Both the position numbers and the translations under genes were made by a program. The notes below the pieces were generated by a model. It was not told the DNA's origin. It searched no databases and worked only from the letters and a program-made list of their open reading frames with translations. DNA of 15,078 nucleotides from Candidatus Gastranaerophilales bacterium (lineage in GTDB: Bacteria > Cyanobacteriota > Vampirovibrionia > Gastranaerophilales > UBA9971), in assembly GCA_028277195.1 (NCBI GenBank), contig JANQGS010000022.1:1-15078 (forward strand), written 5' to 3'. Position 1 is the first letter of the stretch. Every line of letters starts with the position of its first letter. Positions 7,783-14,839 of this stretch are shown here, in pieces.

Positions 7783-8563
7783 CCCGATAATAAAACAAAA
7801 ACAACCCTTTGCCGCCAGGATACTGGAATCTGCCCTTACCCCGGGCAGGGAAAAACCGGCGAATGCCTATATCCTTACAGGCAATAATACAGACGATATG
7901 CTCTTTCTGGCCAATGAAACCGCCAGGATACTCAATTGTGGCCATAAAATCGAAGAGTGTACCTGCGTAAACTGCTCCTGGGTAAGGCAAAATACTCACC
8001 CTGCGGTAATAAGGGTTGAGCCGGAAAAAACAGTCATAACTATTGCCCGGACAAGGGAATTAAAACACTCACTGCTTATTTCCTCCCAATACCACAGGGT
8101 AATCATCTTTACAAAAGCAGACTACAAGACCCTGCACTCAGAATCGGCCAACGCATTGCTTAAAATTATTGAAGAGCCGCCGCGCAGGGTTACGTTTTTC
8201 TTTTTTGCGCGTGACAGGGAGGATATGCTCGATACTATAGTGTCCCGCTCCCAGGTGATACCGCTAAAATACACCCCTGAACCCGTTTTTGATTTTTCCC
8301 TGCTAGGGGGCTTTCCCCCGGAAAACAGGGAAAAAGCCCTCCTGCTGGCGGAAAAACTCCTTAAGGAAAACACTCCCGCTGAGGATATACTTGAAATAAT
8401 GCAGCGGCACCTGGTTTTAAATATCAAGCAAAATAGCGAGAACAGGGATTTTTGCCTGAAAAATATTAATTACCTGAAGAATGTACAAAAAGCCGCAAAT
8501 GAATTAAAAAGTTATGTAAACCCACAGGCTGTTTTAGATTCACTTTTACTCTCAGGTTTATGA
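7775..8563 (+). CDS. holB: DNA polymerase III delta-prime subunit (clamp loader)
   Basis: The delta-prime stator subunit of the clamp loader, an AAA+ relative that does not hydrolyse ATP. The 262-residue protein has a degenerate P-loop region (LTGNNTDDM, 34-42, lacking GKT), a four-cysteine zinc site (Cys55, Cys62, Cys64, Cys67), the family signature SANALLKIIEEPP (124-136) and a sensor stretch IVSRSQ (155-160), which is the SRC motif with Ser for Cys. It is shorter than the E. coli protein (about 334 residues); the C-terminal collar domain is compact. The ATG overlaps the end of the DpnI-like gene by 8 bases and has no good Shine-Dalgarno site, so translation is probably coupled. It overlaps the next gene by ATGA. 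In the reconstructed ancestral state it overlapped holA directly. Confidence 0.92.
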   Translation: MFDPIIKQKQPFAARILESALTPGREKPANAYILTGNNTDDMLFLANETARILNCGHKIEECTCVNCSWVRQNTHPAVIRVEPEKTVITIARTRELKHSLLISSQYHRVIIFTKADYKTLHSESANALLKIIEEPPRRVTFFFFARDREDMLDTIVSRSQVIPLKYTPEPVFDFSLLGGFPPENREKALLLAEKLLKENTPAEDILEIMQRHLVLNIKQNSENRDFCLKNINYLKNVQKAANELKSYVNPQAVLDSLLLSGL

Positions 8564-9696
8564 AAGAACATAAATTCCAGGTAGTCCTGATTACGTTTTT
8601 GTCTTTCCTGTTTATCTTCATGGCATTCAGGGATAATGCGGCATTGCCCGAGGTTTCCAACAGGGAAAATACTGTGATTGTTTTCCGCCAGCCGGGTTGC
8701 CACGCCTGTGAACGGCAGGAGCAATATATTGAGGAGGTTTTAAAGGAAAAATACCCGCATATTGTCTTTGAGTACCACGATATAACCGGGCAGGGGGAAT
8801 ATAAGCTATTGCAGGCATATTTCAGGGAATACGGGATTAAACCGGAACAGTTAGCCGCGCCGGTTACTTTTGCGGGGGAAAATTATCTAATCGGCTATGA
8901 GGACAGCCGCCAACTGGATAAACTCATGGAAAATGCCGCACAGGGCAAGGCCTTTGCAAAGAAGGACTCGCCTGAATATATTGACACGTGGTTTGGCAGG
9001 ATTAATGTCCTGGAGAAATCCCTGCCGGTCCTGGCTGTTACACTGGGATTACTGGACGGGTTTAACCCGTGCGCCATATGGGTTCTGGTATATATGATTT
9101 CCCTGATTGCGGGGCTGAATGACAGGCGCAAAATATGGCTTATAGTAGGCACTTTTGTGTTTGCCTCGGCTATTTTGTACTACCTGTTTATGACGGCGCT
9201 GTTGAATATTTTTCTTTATGTGGGGTATTTGAGGATTTTACGGCTTTTAATCGGGACTTTTGCCGTATATATAGGTATTATTAACCTGAAGAACCGCAAC
9301 AAAGCCGTCTGTAAGGTAGGAGACGCTGAAACAAAACATAAAACAATGGGCAGGGTAAGGGGGCTGGTTGAGGCTGAGGTGTCGGTTTTAACTGTACTGG
9401 GGGTTATCGGGCTGGCTTTTGCGGTCAATTCAATGGAATTCTTATGCTCTGCGGCATTACCGGCTGTATTTACGGGTGCACTGGCGCAGGCAGAGCTTTC
9501 AGGCATTCAATACCATTTTTACATCCTGCTTTATGTGTTCTTTTTTATGTTAAATGAATTGATAATTTTTGCTACAGCGGCTTTTGCGGTCAATTATTAT
9601 GTGAGTGAGCGTTTTATCGGGCCTTTAAGGCTGGTTGGCGGTGTGGTTATACTCCTGCTCGGGCTGTTTATGGTATTTTCCCCCGGGGTCTTTTAG
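8560..9696 (+). CDS. Thioredoxin-like / CcdA-type transmembrane fusion
   Basis: A 378-residue membrane protein. Residues 6-24 are a hydrophobic anchor. Residues about 36-130 form a glutaredoxin/thioredoxin-like domain with a CHAC active site (Cys47, Cys50) in VFRQPGCHACERQ and a likely cis-proline at 101 (APVTF). From residue 155 to the end there are about six hydrophobic segments of the CcdA/DsbD membrane family, with DGFNPCAIW (167-174, Cys171) and the second membrane cysteine Cys296 in SMEFLCSAALP. In this family the two membrane cysteines pass electrons from cytoplasmic thioredoxin to an extracytoplasmic thiol acceptor, here probably the fused domain itself. It joins holB by an ATGA overlap and its last 72 bases overlap the convergent DUF115 gene. 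The target of the reducing power is unknown. Confidence 0.85.
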   Translation: MKEHKFQVVLITFLSFLFIFMAFRDNAALPEVSNRENTVIVFRQPGCHACERQEQYIEEVLKEKYPHIVFEYHDITGQGEYKLLQAYFREYGIKPEQLAAPVTFAGENYLIGYEDSRQLDKLMENAAQGKAFAKKDSPEYIDTWFGRINVLEKSLPVLAVTLGLLDGFNPCAIWVLVYMISLIAGLNDRRKIWLIVGTFVFASAILYYLFMTALLNIFLYVGYLRILRLLIGTFAVYIGIINLKNRNKAVCKVGDAETKHKTMGRVRGLVEAEVSVLTVLGVIGLAFAVNSMEFLCSAALPAVFTGALAQAELSGIQYHFYILLYVFFFMLNELIIFATAAFAVNYYVSERFIGPLRLVGGVVILLLGLFMVFSPGVF

Positions 9697-11460
9697 TATT
9701 TCCTCCAGTATTTCCAGCCTTTTACGGGTAAAATTAAAAAAATAACATGATCTCTCATACAGGTTTGAGAAAATTGAAGCGTCAGCCATGGCTTCCTCGT
9801 CGTCAATAAGGGCATAGAACTCCAGCAGTTCCTTAAACGCCGTATATACGGAGAAGTCCCATTTTTTAAATAAACCCGCGTCAATCTCGTTAAATAATAC
9901 CAGTATTTTATCGGCCAGCCGGCTGATTTTAGCCGGGTTAAGCGGGCGTTTTTTAATCTCCCGGCCCAGGCTTGTCGTATATTTAACCCCGTTTTCGGCC
10001 AGGGTTTTGAATTTTTTCGCGTCTTCAGCAAACTCCTCAAGCCGGGCAAGGATTTTATCATAATTTTGTTTTACAGGGTCGGCTCCTGTACGGGTTATGG
10101 TGTCTAAAACCGAGTCTATGTCAAGATTTACGGGTTCAAGTGAGCTGGCTGTTTCTTCCAGGGAGCTGTTTTCAAAGCCGTTTATTTCGGCCCCTCCGTT
10201 TGAGCAGTTTATTAGCCGCGCAAAAGAGCTGTTTTCCCTTGCGAATTCCTCAAAGTGCTGTATAAACCCCGCATAATCAGGTGAGGTCTTTAAAATTTCC
10301 CCGTTCTGGCCTTTTACCTCAAATACCGGACCTTTTCGGGTTAATTCGATTTTTTCCCGGAATTTTTCATTATTTGCGCCGTCCTTATTGTCCTCGCTCC
10401 AGAAACTGCCCGGTGAATAGTATTGCCCGCCGGTGTAAGCCAGGTCCTGGCCCGTTAAAATTATCGGGCTGCAACCCATATTGAACGCGCATAAAAGCGC
10501 AAGGTGCGAAACCGAGCCCTTTGTTTCGTATTTTTCAATTGAAAAGCCTGTGAGGCCCGCGACCCTCCGGGATAGCAGGTCATTTTTGCAATAAAAAGTG
10601 AAAAACCTCAAGGGGGTTAATTCGTCAAATACCCTGAAACAGCTTGTTGTATGGCTAATCAGGTTTGTTTGTGAATGCCCGTAATTTTTTATTGTGTCAA
10701 GATAGCAATCAGCGTCTATGTATACGGTAAAATCGGGAATAATGCCGTTTGTCGCCAGGTTTTTATAAGCCACGTTCGCGCAGAAAATAATGAATTTATC
10801 CCTGTTATTTTTTATTGCGTCAATATTCTTATCCAGGGACGGCCCGGCAGACACTATCAAAGCGGCTTTACCCCTGAATTTGTTTTCCAGCATATTTACC
10901 GGGAAATCAGGCTTGCCCGGTTTAAGCCTGTAGAGCCCGTTAAATAGCCATTTAAAGGATTTTGAGAACAGGGTGGTGTAGTTTGACTTTAAGGTAGCCT
11001 CTATTTTGGGAAGCCGGAACAACAAATTCTCAATCTCCCCGGGATAGAGCAGCCCTGCGGATTGCAGGCTTAATACGCTGATAGTGCTCTTATAGCCGTA
11101 TATTCCAGAGAGTATGGCGTTTAATTCATCAAAGCTGCCGGTCATAAAAACCCTGTTGCTTTTGAGCTCCCCGCTGAAATCTACAGCCTGCCTGCTAAAA
11201 TTTAATATTTCCTTCTCCGGCTCATACACGATAATTTTACACTTTGAGCTTATAAAAACCCTTTTTAATAAATACCCCAGCCCTAAGCCGGCTATTATTA
11301 CTATATCGGAGGATTTCAGGTTATTCAGCTTTTGGAACTCCCTGAGGGCTTCCTGCTGCGGGTCAGTATTGCAGTGAATTGCCGTGTTTTTATAAACCAG
11401 GTTTACGTCACCCGAGGCGGCCTTAATTAATTGGAAATTTCGCGGGTCAATCGTGTTCAT
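9625..11460 (-). CDS. DUF115 / Maf-type glycosyltransferase-like protein (copy 2)
   Basis: A 611-residue protein of the motility-associated-factor family (DUF115, MptE-like). The N-terminal part has a nucleotide-binding-like strand-loop (IIAGLGLGYLL, about 55-65) followed by CKIIVYEPEKEIL. The core starts with GKAALIVSAGPSLDKN (197-212) and includes NGIIPDFTVYIDAD and TGQDLAYTGGQYYSPG (about 336-351), the family's signature loops. In Campylobacter, Helicobacter, Aeromonas and Magnetospirillum such proteins are tied to flagellin glycosylation with nonulosonic acids. The ATG overlaps the upstream paralogue's stop as ATGA, so the two are co-translated. The 3' end overlaps the convergent CcdA-type gene by 72 bases. 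The only GATC in the window (9749-9752) is inside it. Substrate and acceptor cannot be read from the sequence. Confidence 0.87.
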   Translation of the reverse strand: MNTIDPRNFQLIKAASGDVNLVYKNTAIHCNTDPQQEALREFQKLNNLKSSDIVIIAGLGLGYLLKRVFISSKCKIIVYEPEKEILNFSRQAVDFSGELKSNRVFMTGSFDELNAILSGIYGYKSTISVLSLQSAGLLYPGEIENLLFRLPKIEATLKSNYTTLFSKSFKWLFNGLYRLKPGKPDFPVNMLENKFRGKAALIVSAGPSLDKNIDAIKNNRDKFIIFCANVAYKNLATNGIIPDFTVYIDADCYLDTIKNYGHSQTNLISHTTSCFRVFDELTPLRFFTFYCKNDLLSRRVAGLTGFSIEKYETKGSVSHLALLCAFNMGCSPIILTGQDLAYTGGQYYSPGSFWSEDNKDGANNEKFREKIELTRKGPVFEVKGQNGEILKTSPDYAGFIQHFEEFARENSSFARLINCSNGGAEINGFENSSLEETASSLEPVNLDIDSVLDTITRTGADPVKQNYDKILARLEEFAEDAKKFKTLAENGVKYTTSLGREIKKRPLNPAKISRLADKILVLFNEIDAGLFKKWDFSVYTAFKELLEFYALIDDEEAMADASIFSNLYERSCYFFNFTRKRLEILEEILKDPGGKYHKQPEQEYNHTANQP

Positions 11461-13544
11461 TTTTGCTCTTCCAGTCGATTCAGGATATTTTTTATGAATT
11501 TAATGTATACCCCGGCTTTTACCGAAAACTGGGTAAAACATTCATGGTACAGTGTAAAATAGAGATTAAGCAGGTTTTCCCCGGTATTTTCAAAGTCCCT
11601 GACAGCATTGTCAGTTAATAAGAATTTGCCGATAAACGCGTTTTTAAAGAAAACGTTTTTAAATAAAACCTGCTTTAATTTAAAATAATTATCTTTTAGT
11701 ATTGTTAAGTTTTGGGCAAATTTCTCAGGATGGTTTTCATATAGGTCTTTAATATCCCCGCGCAATAAATCGTCATACTCCTTTGCTTTTTCCCGGAAAA
11801 TATCGAAAAGTCCCTCCTCCTCAGGCGTTAAGGGAATATTATCCGCAGATTTAATATAATTTACCTCATAATATTTTTCGCAAATATCCTTAAAGGCATT
11901 GAACCTCCCCGCCGTTTCAGGGATTAAACACGGCAGCGGTAGGGTTTTCAGGATATTTTCCATTAAATCCCTTGCTTCATAATAATTTTTAATAATATCC
12001 CTTAACTCTTTTATAACGGTATTTTTTCTTTTTTTAACATCCCCGGCGTCGGGTTTTGTGCAAAGGGGCGGTATTTGCTTATCGATATTTCCGTTTGTGT
12101 ATTTTTCAAGTGCCTGCTTGAGCGGTATGTGCTCAAACCCGTTTATATAAGCCCCGCCTTCGGTAGAGTTGACGAGGCAAAGCTCCGGGGCGTACTTTTG
12201 GGCGATTTCCTCAAAGTAAACAATGAAAAGTATAAAATCACTCCTGCTCAGGACTTTTTCCCCGTTAGCCCCTTTTATAAAGTACAAATCCTTGCCCAGC
12301 AATGCAATATGGTTTGTGAGGGTTTTTTCGTCTGTTTCCAGTTCCCGGATAAAGTTGTCTTTATTGTCTATTTTTATGTTTTTCGAGTTCTCCACGCTGT
12401 AGCCGCCGTAAACAGAGCCTGCCGAGTAACATTTATTATCGGTATAAGCCAGGTCCTGGCCTATGAGGATGATTTTATCCATGCCCATCATTTTAGCTGA
12501 ATACAGGGCTATTATCGAAACAGTGCCCGCTGATTCATACTCTTCAAGGGGAACGCCCATTAATTCCCCGAACCATTTTGTTACCGCATCCTTGTTCAGG
12601 TGGTAATTTAAAAAACATTTCGGTTCCAGGTCAAAAACCCCCCTGAAAGTATTGGTGGCCGTGATGACTTTCATGTCGCCGATTTCAGGGATATCGAGCT
12701 GTTTTTTTGTGTTCGGGCTTATTTCTATCGCAACCGTAAAATCAGGGGTTATGCCGTTCTTAAGCGCTGTTTTCAGGGCCGTGCCAACGCAGAATATAAC
12801 CGCTTTATCCCTGTAAGGTATTAAGTCCCGGATATTTTTATCCAGCGACGGCCCTGCTGATATTAAAACCGCTGTTTTTCCCTTAAACCTGTTTTTCAAA
12901 AGGTGCAAGTCCCGGTTTTTATATATGTGCGGTATGTTGTTAAACAGTGCTGACGTCCATTTATGCCCTTTTTTTATGAGGTTTGAATAATTGGACTGGT
13001 AAACCCCGTGTATCCTCTCCATTTCTTCCTTAAATTCTCTCGTTTCACTGATACTGAGGTTTTCATAGTAGTTAACCGGGACAATATTCAGCTTATAGTC
13101 GTGGAAAAACAGCTCAAGGTAGGCTTTTTTAATTTCCTCATAATCACTTGTTATTCTTACGTTAATGTTTTTCAGTTCTTCTGAAAAATCCGCCAGCTCA
13201 AGGGTTATCCTCAGGATTTCCGGGTTCGGCTCATAGACTATTATTTTCCCCTTATGTCTTTTTGCGAATTCCCTTAAAACATAGCCCAGCCCAAACCCGT
13301 ATATAACAGTAATATTTTTATTGGTTTTATCTTCAAGCCCGTTGTATTTTTCAACAGCATCCCAGACAGGGTCTAGAGGGTTATCAACGGGGGTTTCATT
13401 TTTAAATAATATACTGTCCCCGGATTTGGCTTCTTTTATTTCATAGTTATCCTGCAATTGGGCTATATTAGAGATTTTTTCAGCCAGTTCCTTATTATAT
13501 GCGGATATAATCCTTAAATTTTCTCCCAGTGCACTTGTTGGCAT
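11457..13544 (-). CDS. DUF115 / Maf-type glycosyltransferase-like protein (copy 1)
   Basis: A 695-residue paralogue of the next gene, in the same order of parts: N-terminal TVIYGFGLGYVLREF (about 79-93) and GKIIVYEPNPEILR; core GKTAVLISAGPSLDKN (222-237); NGITPDFTVAIEIS (about 263-276); and IGQDLAYTDNKCYSAGS (361-377). The C-terminal 230 residues are helical, charged and not clearly alike in the two copies, so they may carry acceptor specificity. It is the first gene of a two-gene unit, joined to the second by ATGA. No Shine-Dalgarno is evident before the ATG. The role is probably transfer of a sugar to flagellin or another surface protein, by family analogy; no flagellin or nonulosonic-acid synthesis gene lies in the window. 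Confidence 0.87.
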   Translation of the reverse strand: MPTSALGENLRIISAYNKELAEKISNIAQLQDNYEIKEAKSGDSILFKNETPVDNPLDPVWDAVEKYNGLEDKTNKNITVIYGFGLGYVLREFAKRHKGKIIVYEPNPEILRITLELADFSEELKNINVRITSDYEEIKKAYLELFFHDYKLNIVPVNYYENLSISETREFKEEMERIHGVYQSNYSNLIKKGHKWTSALFNNIPHIYKNRDLHLLKNRFKGKTAVLISAGPSLDKNIRDLIPYRDKAVIFCVGTALKTALKNGITPDFTVAIEISPNTKKQLDIPEIGDMKVITATNTFRGVFDLEPKCFLNYHLNKDAVTKWFGELMGVPLEEYESAGTVSIIALYSAKMMGMDKIILIGQDLAYTDNKCYSAGSVYGGYSVENSKNIKIDNKDNFIRELETDEKTLTNHIALLGKDLYFIKGANGEKVLSRSDFILFIVYFEEIAQKYAPELCLVNSTEGGAYINGFEHIPLKQALEKYTNGNIDKQIPPLCTKPDAGDVKKRKNTVIKELRDIIKNYYEARDLMENILKTLPLPCLIPETAGRFNAFKDICEKYYEVNYIKSADNIPLTPEEEGLFDIFREKAKEYDDLLRGDIKDLYENHPEKFAQNLTILKDNYFKLKQVLFKNVFFKNAFIGKFLLTDNAVRDFENTGENLLNLYFTLYHECFTQFSVKAGVYIKFIKNILNRLEEQK

Positions 13545-13675
13545 TATGTTTTAATATTCCGGCATTTTTATTTTAATAAATTTAAGTTTAAGTGTTGTGT
13601 AAGAGCTTAACAACATTTATTTATTGTATTGCCTTAATTGTTTGTATGTTAAGTAAGGAATTTTTTAACAGGCGA

Positions 13676-13749
13676 GTTAAAATTTAGTCTGTTTTCCCAA
13701 TGTTATTGAGTATTTAAAATGTTAGCATTCATAATGTTGAAATTTTAAC
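13676..13749. repeat. Inverted repeat flanking leader of second CBS gene
   Basis: GTTAAAATTT (13676-13685) is the exact reverse complement of AAATTTTAAC (13740-13749). The right arm ends 2 bases before the AAGGAG ribosome site of the CBS gene. The 54-base interior contains AATGTT three times (13699, 13719, 13733). It may be an operator region or a leader hairpin near the ribosome site; with A/T arms, chance is possible. Confidence 0.45.
13706..13735 (+). promoter_or_regulatory. Possible promoter of second CBS gene
   Basis: TTGAGT (13706-13711) and CATAAT (13730-13735) are 18 bases apart and would start transcription about 20 bases before the ATG. The region is very A+T-rich, so such pairs arise easily. 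Confidence 0.3.
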
Positions 13750-13751
13750 TT

Positions 13752-13757
13752 AAGGAG
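13752..13757 (+). promoter_or_regulatory. Strong ribosome binding site of second CBS gene
   Basis: AAGGAG, 6 bases before the ATG at 13764, is among the best Shine-Dalgarno matches in the window and fixes the start codon. Confidence 0.8.
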
Positions 13758-13763
13758 AAAAAA

Positions 13764-14198
13764 ATGAAATGTAAGGAAGTAATGAGCAAAAATATTAAAT
13801 GGGCTCATCCTGACAATACTATAGAGGATGCGGTAAGGATTATGGAGGAACAAAATTGCGGGGCAGTTCCTGTTACGGACAAAAACCTGCACATCCTGGG
13901 CATAGTTACTGACAGGGACATAGCCCTTTTTACCGTATTACAGCATAAAAACCCTGAAAAAACGAAACTGGGTGAATTTATGACCAGGGATGTTATTACC
14001 TGCCTGGAAAGTGAGGAGCTCGAAGACCTTATTACAAGGATGAGGGAGTACCAAATCAGACGAATTCCTATAGTAGACAGCAAAAACAGGCTTATCGGAA
14101 TGATTTCCCTTGGGGATATCGCTGTTAAAGTCCCACAGGAGGAGCATGAAATTTACGAGGCACTCGAAAGGATTTCAGAGCCTGTTCATACTATGTAA
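13764..14198 (+). CDS. Stand-alone tandem CBS-domain protein
   Basis: A 144-residue soluble Bateman module. CBS1: CKEVMSKNIKWAHPDNTIEDAVRIM ending GIVTDRDIAL (about residues 3-56). CBS2: LGEFMTRDVITCLESEEL ending GMISLGDIAV (about 73-125), then a short helical tail. The TDRDI motif at the end of CBS1 is the ligand-site pattern common in proteins annotated as CBS-domain inosine-monophosphate-dehydrogenase-like. There is no catalytic domain; adenosine-ligand sensing with an unknown partner is inferred. It has its own leader and strong ribosome site, is divergent from the DUF115 pair and ends at a bidirectional terminator. It is clearly related in fold to, but not a close copy of, the CBS protein at 4761-5213. 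Confidence 0.92.
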   Translation: MKCKEVMSKNIKWAHPDNTIEDAVRIMEEQNCGAVPVTDKNLHILGIVTDRDIALFTVLQHKNPEKTKLGEFMTRDVITCLESEELEDLITRMREYQIRRIPIVDSKNRLIGMISLGDIAVKVPQEEHEIYEALERISEPVHTM

Positions 14199-14220
14199 TA
14201 CCGGGTTGCATTCAATACAA

Positions 14221-14247
14221 TAAAGCCCCCCGTGAAGAGGGACTTTA
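14221..14247. terminator. Bidirectional rho-independent terminator
   Basis: TAAAGCCCC (14221-14229) pairs with GGGACTTTA (14239-14247) around a 9-base loop. On the plus strand TTTT follows; on the minus strand the single non-Watson-Crick position becomes a G-U pair and TTGTATT follows. It lies between the convergent ends of the CBS gene and the repeat-protein gene and probably serves both. Confidence 0.75.
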
Positions 14248-14268
14248 TTTTACACCACTTTAATTTTT

Positions 14269-14673
14269 TTAAGCCACAAGATTTGCGGTTTCAACAGGCT
14301 TATTGGGCTCACCGTATAATGACTTTAATTCTGCCCTTGCTTCGTCAACTGATATGCCTTTTAATAAAGCATAAATTTTTACAAGAGCCTCAGGGTCATT
14401 GTGCCTTGGAGGCTTGTTAGTAAATGGCCCGTCAATTTTTGGGGGCTTGTTGGTGAAAGGCCCGTCAATCCTTGGAGGCCTGTTAGTAAATGGCCCGTCA
14501 ATTTTTGGGGGCTTGTTGGTAAAAGGACCGTCAACATCCGGGGGCATTGGCATTGGAGGCACCGGATGCATTGGGGGCCTGTTAGTAAACGGCCCGTCAA
14601 ATCTTGGGGGCTTGTTGGTAAAAGGGCCGTCAATCCTTGGAGGCTTGTTGATAAAAGAGCTAATTGATTCCAT
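14269..14673 (-). CDS. Unrecognised protein of 11-residue DGPFTN(K/R)PP repeats
   Basis: A 134-residue protein I cannot assign to a family. Residues 15-91 contain six units of DGPFTN(K/R)PP followed by R/K/M and I/F/H, 11 residues each (starts 15, 26, 48, 59, 70 and 81). A degenerate seventh (SFINKPPRI) is at 6-14, and a Met/Pro-rich spacer (HPVPPMPMPPDV, 36-47) interrupts the units after the second. A charged helical tail (DPEALVKIYALLKG then SVDEARAELKSLYG, 93-121) and a short polar end follow. There is no cysteine, no signal peptide and no membrane segment. A good GGAG site, 9 bases before the ATG, a perfect inverted repeat upstream and a terminator downstream indicate a real, independently expressed gene. 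It could be a display scaffold for a short binding motif or a multi-core precursor peptide; neither is shown by the sequence. Confidence 0.8.
   Translation of the reverse strand: MESISSFINKPPRIDGPFTNKPPRFDGPFTNRPPMHPVPPMPMPPDVDGPFTNKPPKIDGPFTNRPPRIDGPFTNKPPKIDGPFTNKPPRHNDPEALVKIYALLKGISVDEARAELKSLYGEPNKPVETANLVA
14404..14668 (-). repeat. 33-bp tandem repeats with 66-bp higher order
   Basis: The coding repeats of the 134-residue protein are 33-bp units at DNA level. Within them a 66-bp double unit beginning at 14405 recurs almost unchanged at 14471, which shows recent duplication of pairs of units. A third, more divergent block lies beyond the spacer (about 14597-14660). Confidence 0.85.
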
Positions 14674-14700
14674 AAGATTATTCTCCTTTAAATTACCCTA

Positions 14701-14739
14701 ATAAATATATAAGTTTAATGGTTAACCTTATATATTTAT
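14701..14739. repeat. Perfect 13-bp inverted repeat upstream of repeat-protein gene
   Basis: ATAAATATATAAG (14701-14713) is the exact reverse complement of CTTATATATTTAT (14727-14739), with a 13-base spacer that contains GGTTAAC. It sits 15 bases upstream of the GGAG ribosome site of the minus-strand repeat gene. A minus-strand TATAAT lies at 14766-14761, which would place the palindrome in the leader transcript. It could be an operator or an mRNA leader hairpin. Confidence 0.65.
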
Positions 14740-14839
14740 AAAAACATTAAAAATATACTAATTATATAAAAAATATATATTGTAATATTTTTTTACATAA
14801 AAAACAGAACGTAACAGTTCAGGCTATCTTAAATTTAAA

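Noticed and set aside
9625..13544. The DUF115 pair as archaeal-type 6-hydroxymethylpterin pyrophosphokinases (MptE)
   Set aside because: The domain is shared, but the long N- and C-terminal regions and the tandem bacterial context fit Maf-type proteins; no pterin-pathway gene is nearby.
14404..14668. CRISPR array
   Set aside because: The 33-bp units are directly contiguous, in frame and without unique spacers; they encode a repeat protein.
14399..14701. Plus-strand open frames with GGLL-type repeats opposite the repeat gene
   Set aside because: They are mirror frames of the 33-bp repeats; the minus-strand frame has the ribosome site, terminator and non-repetitive tail.
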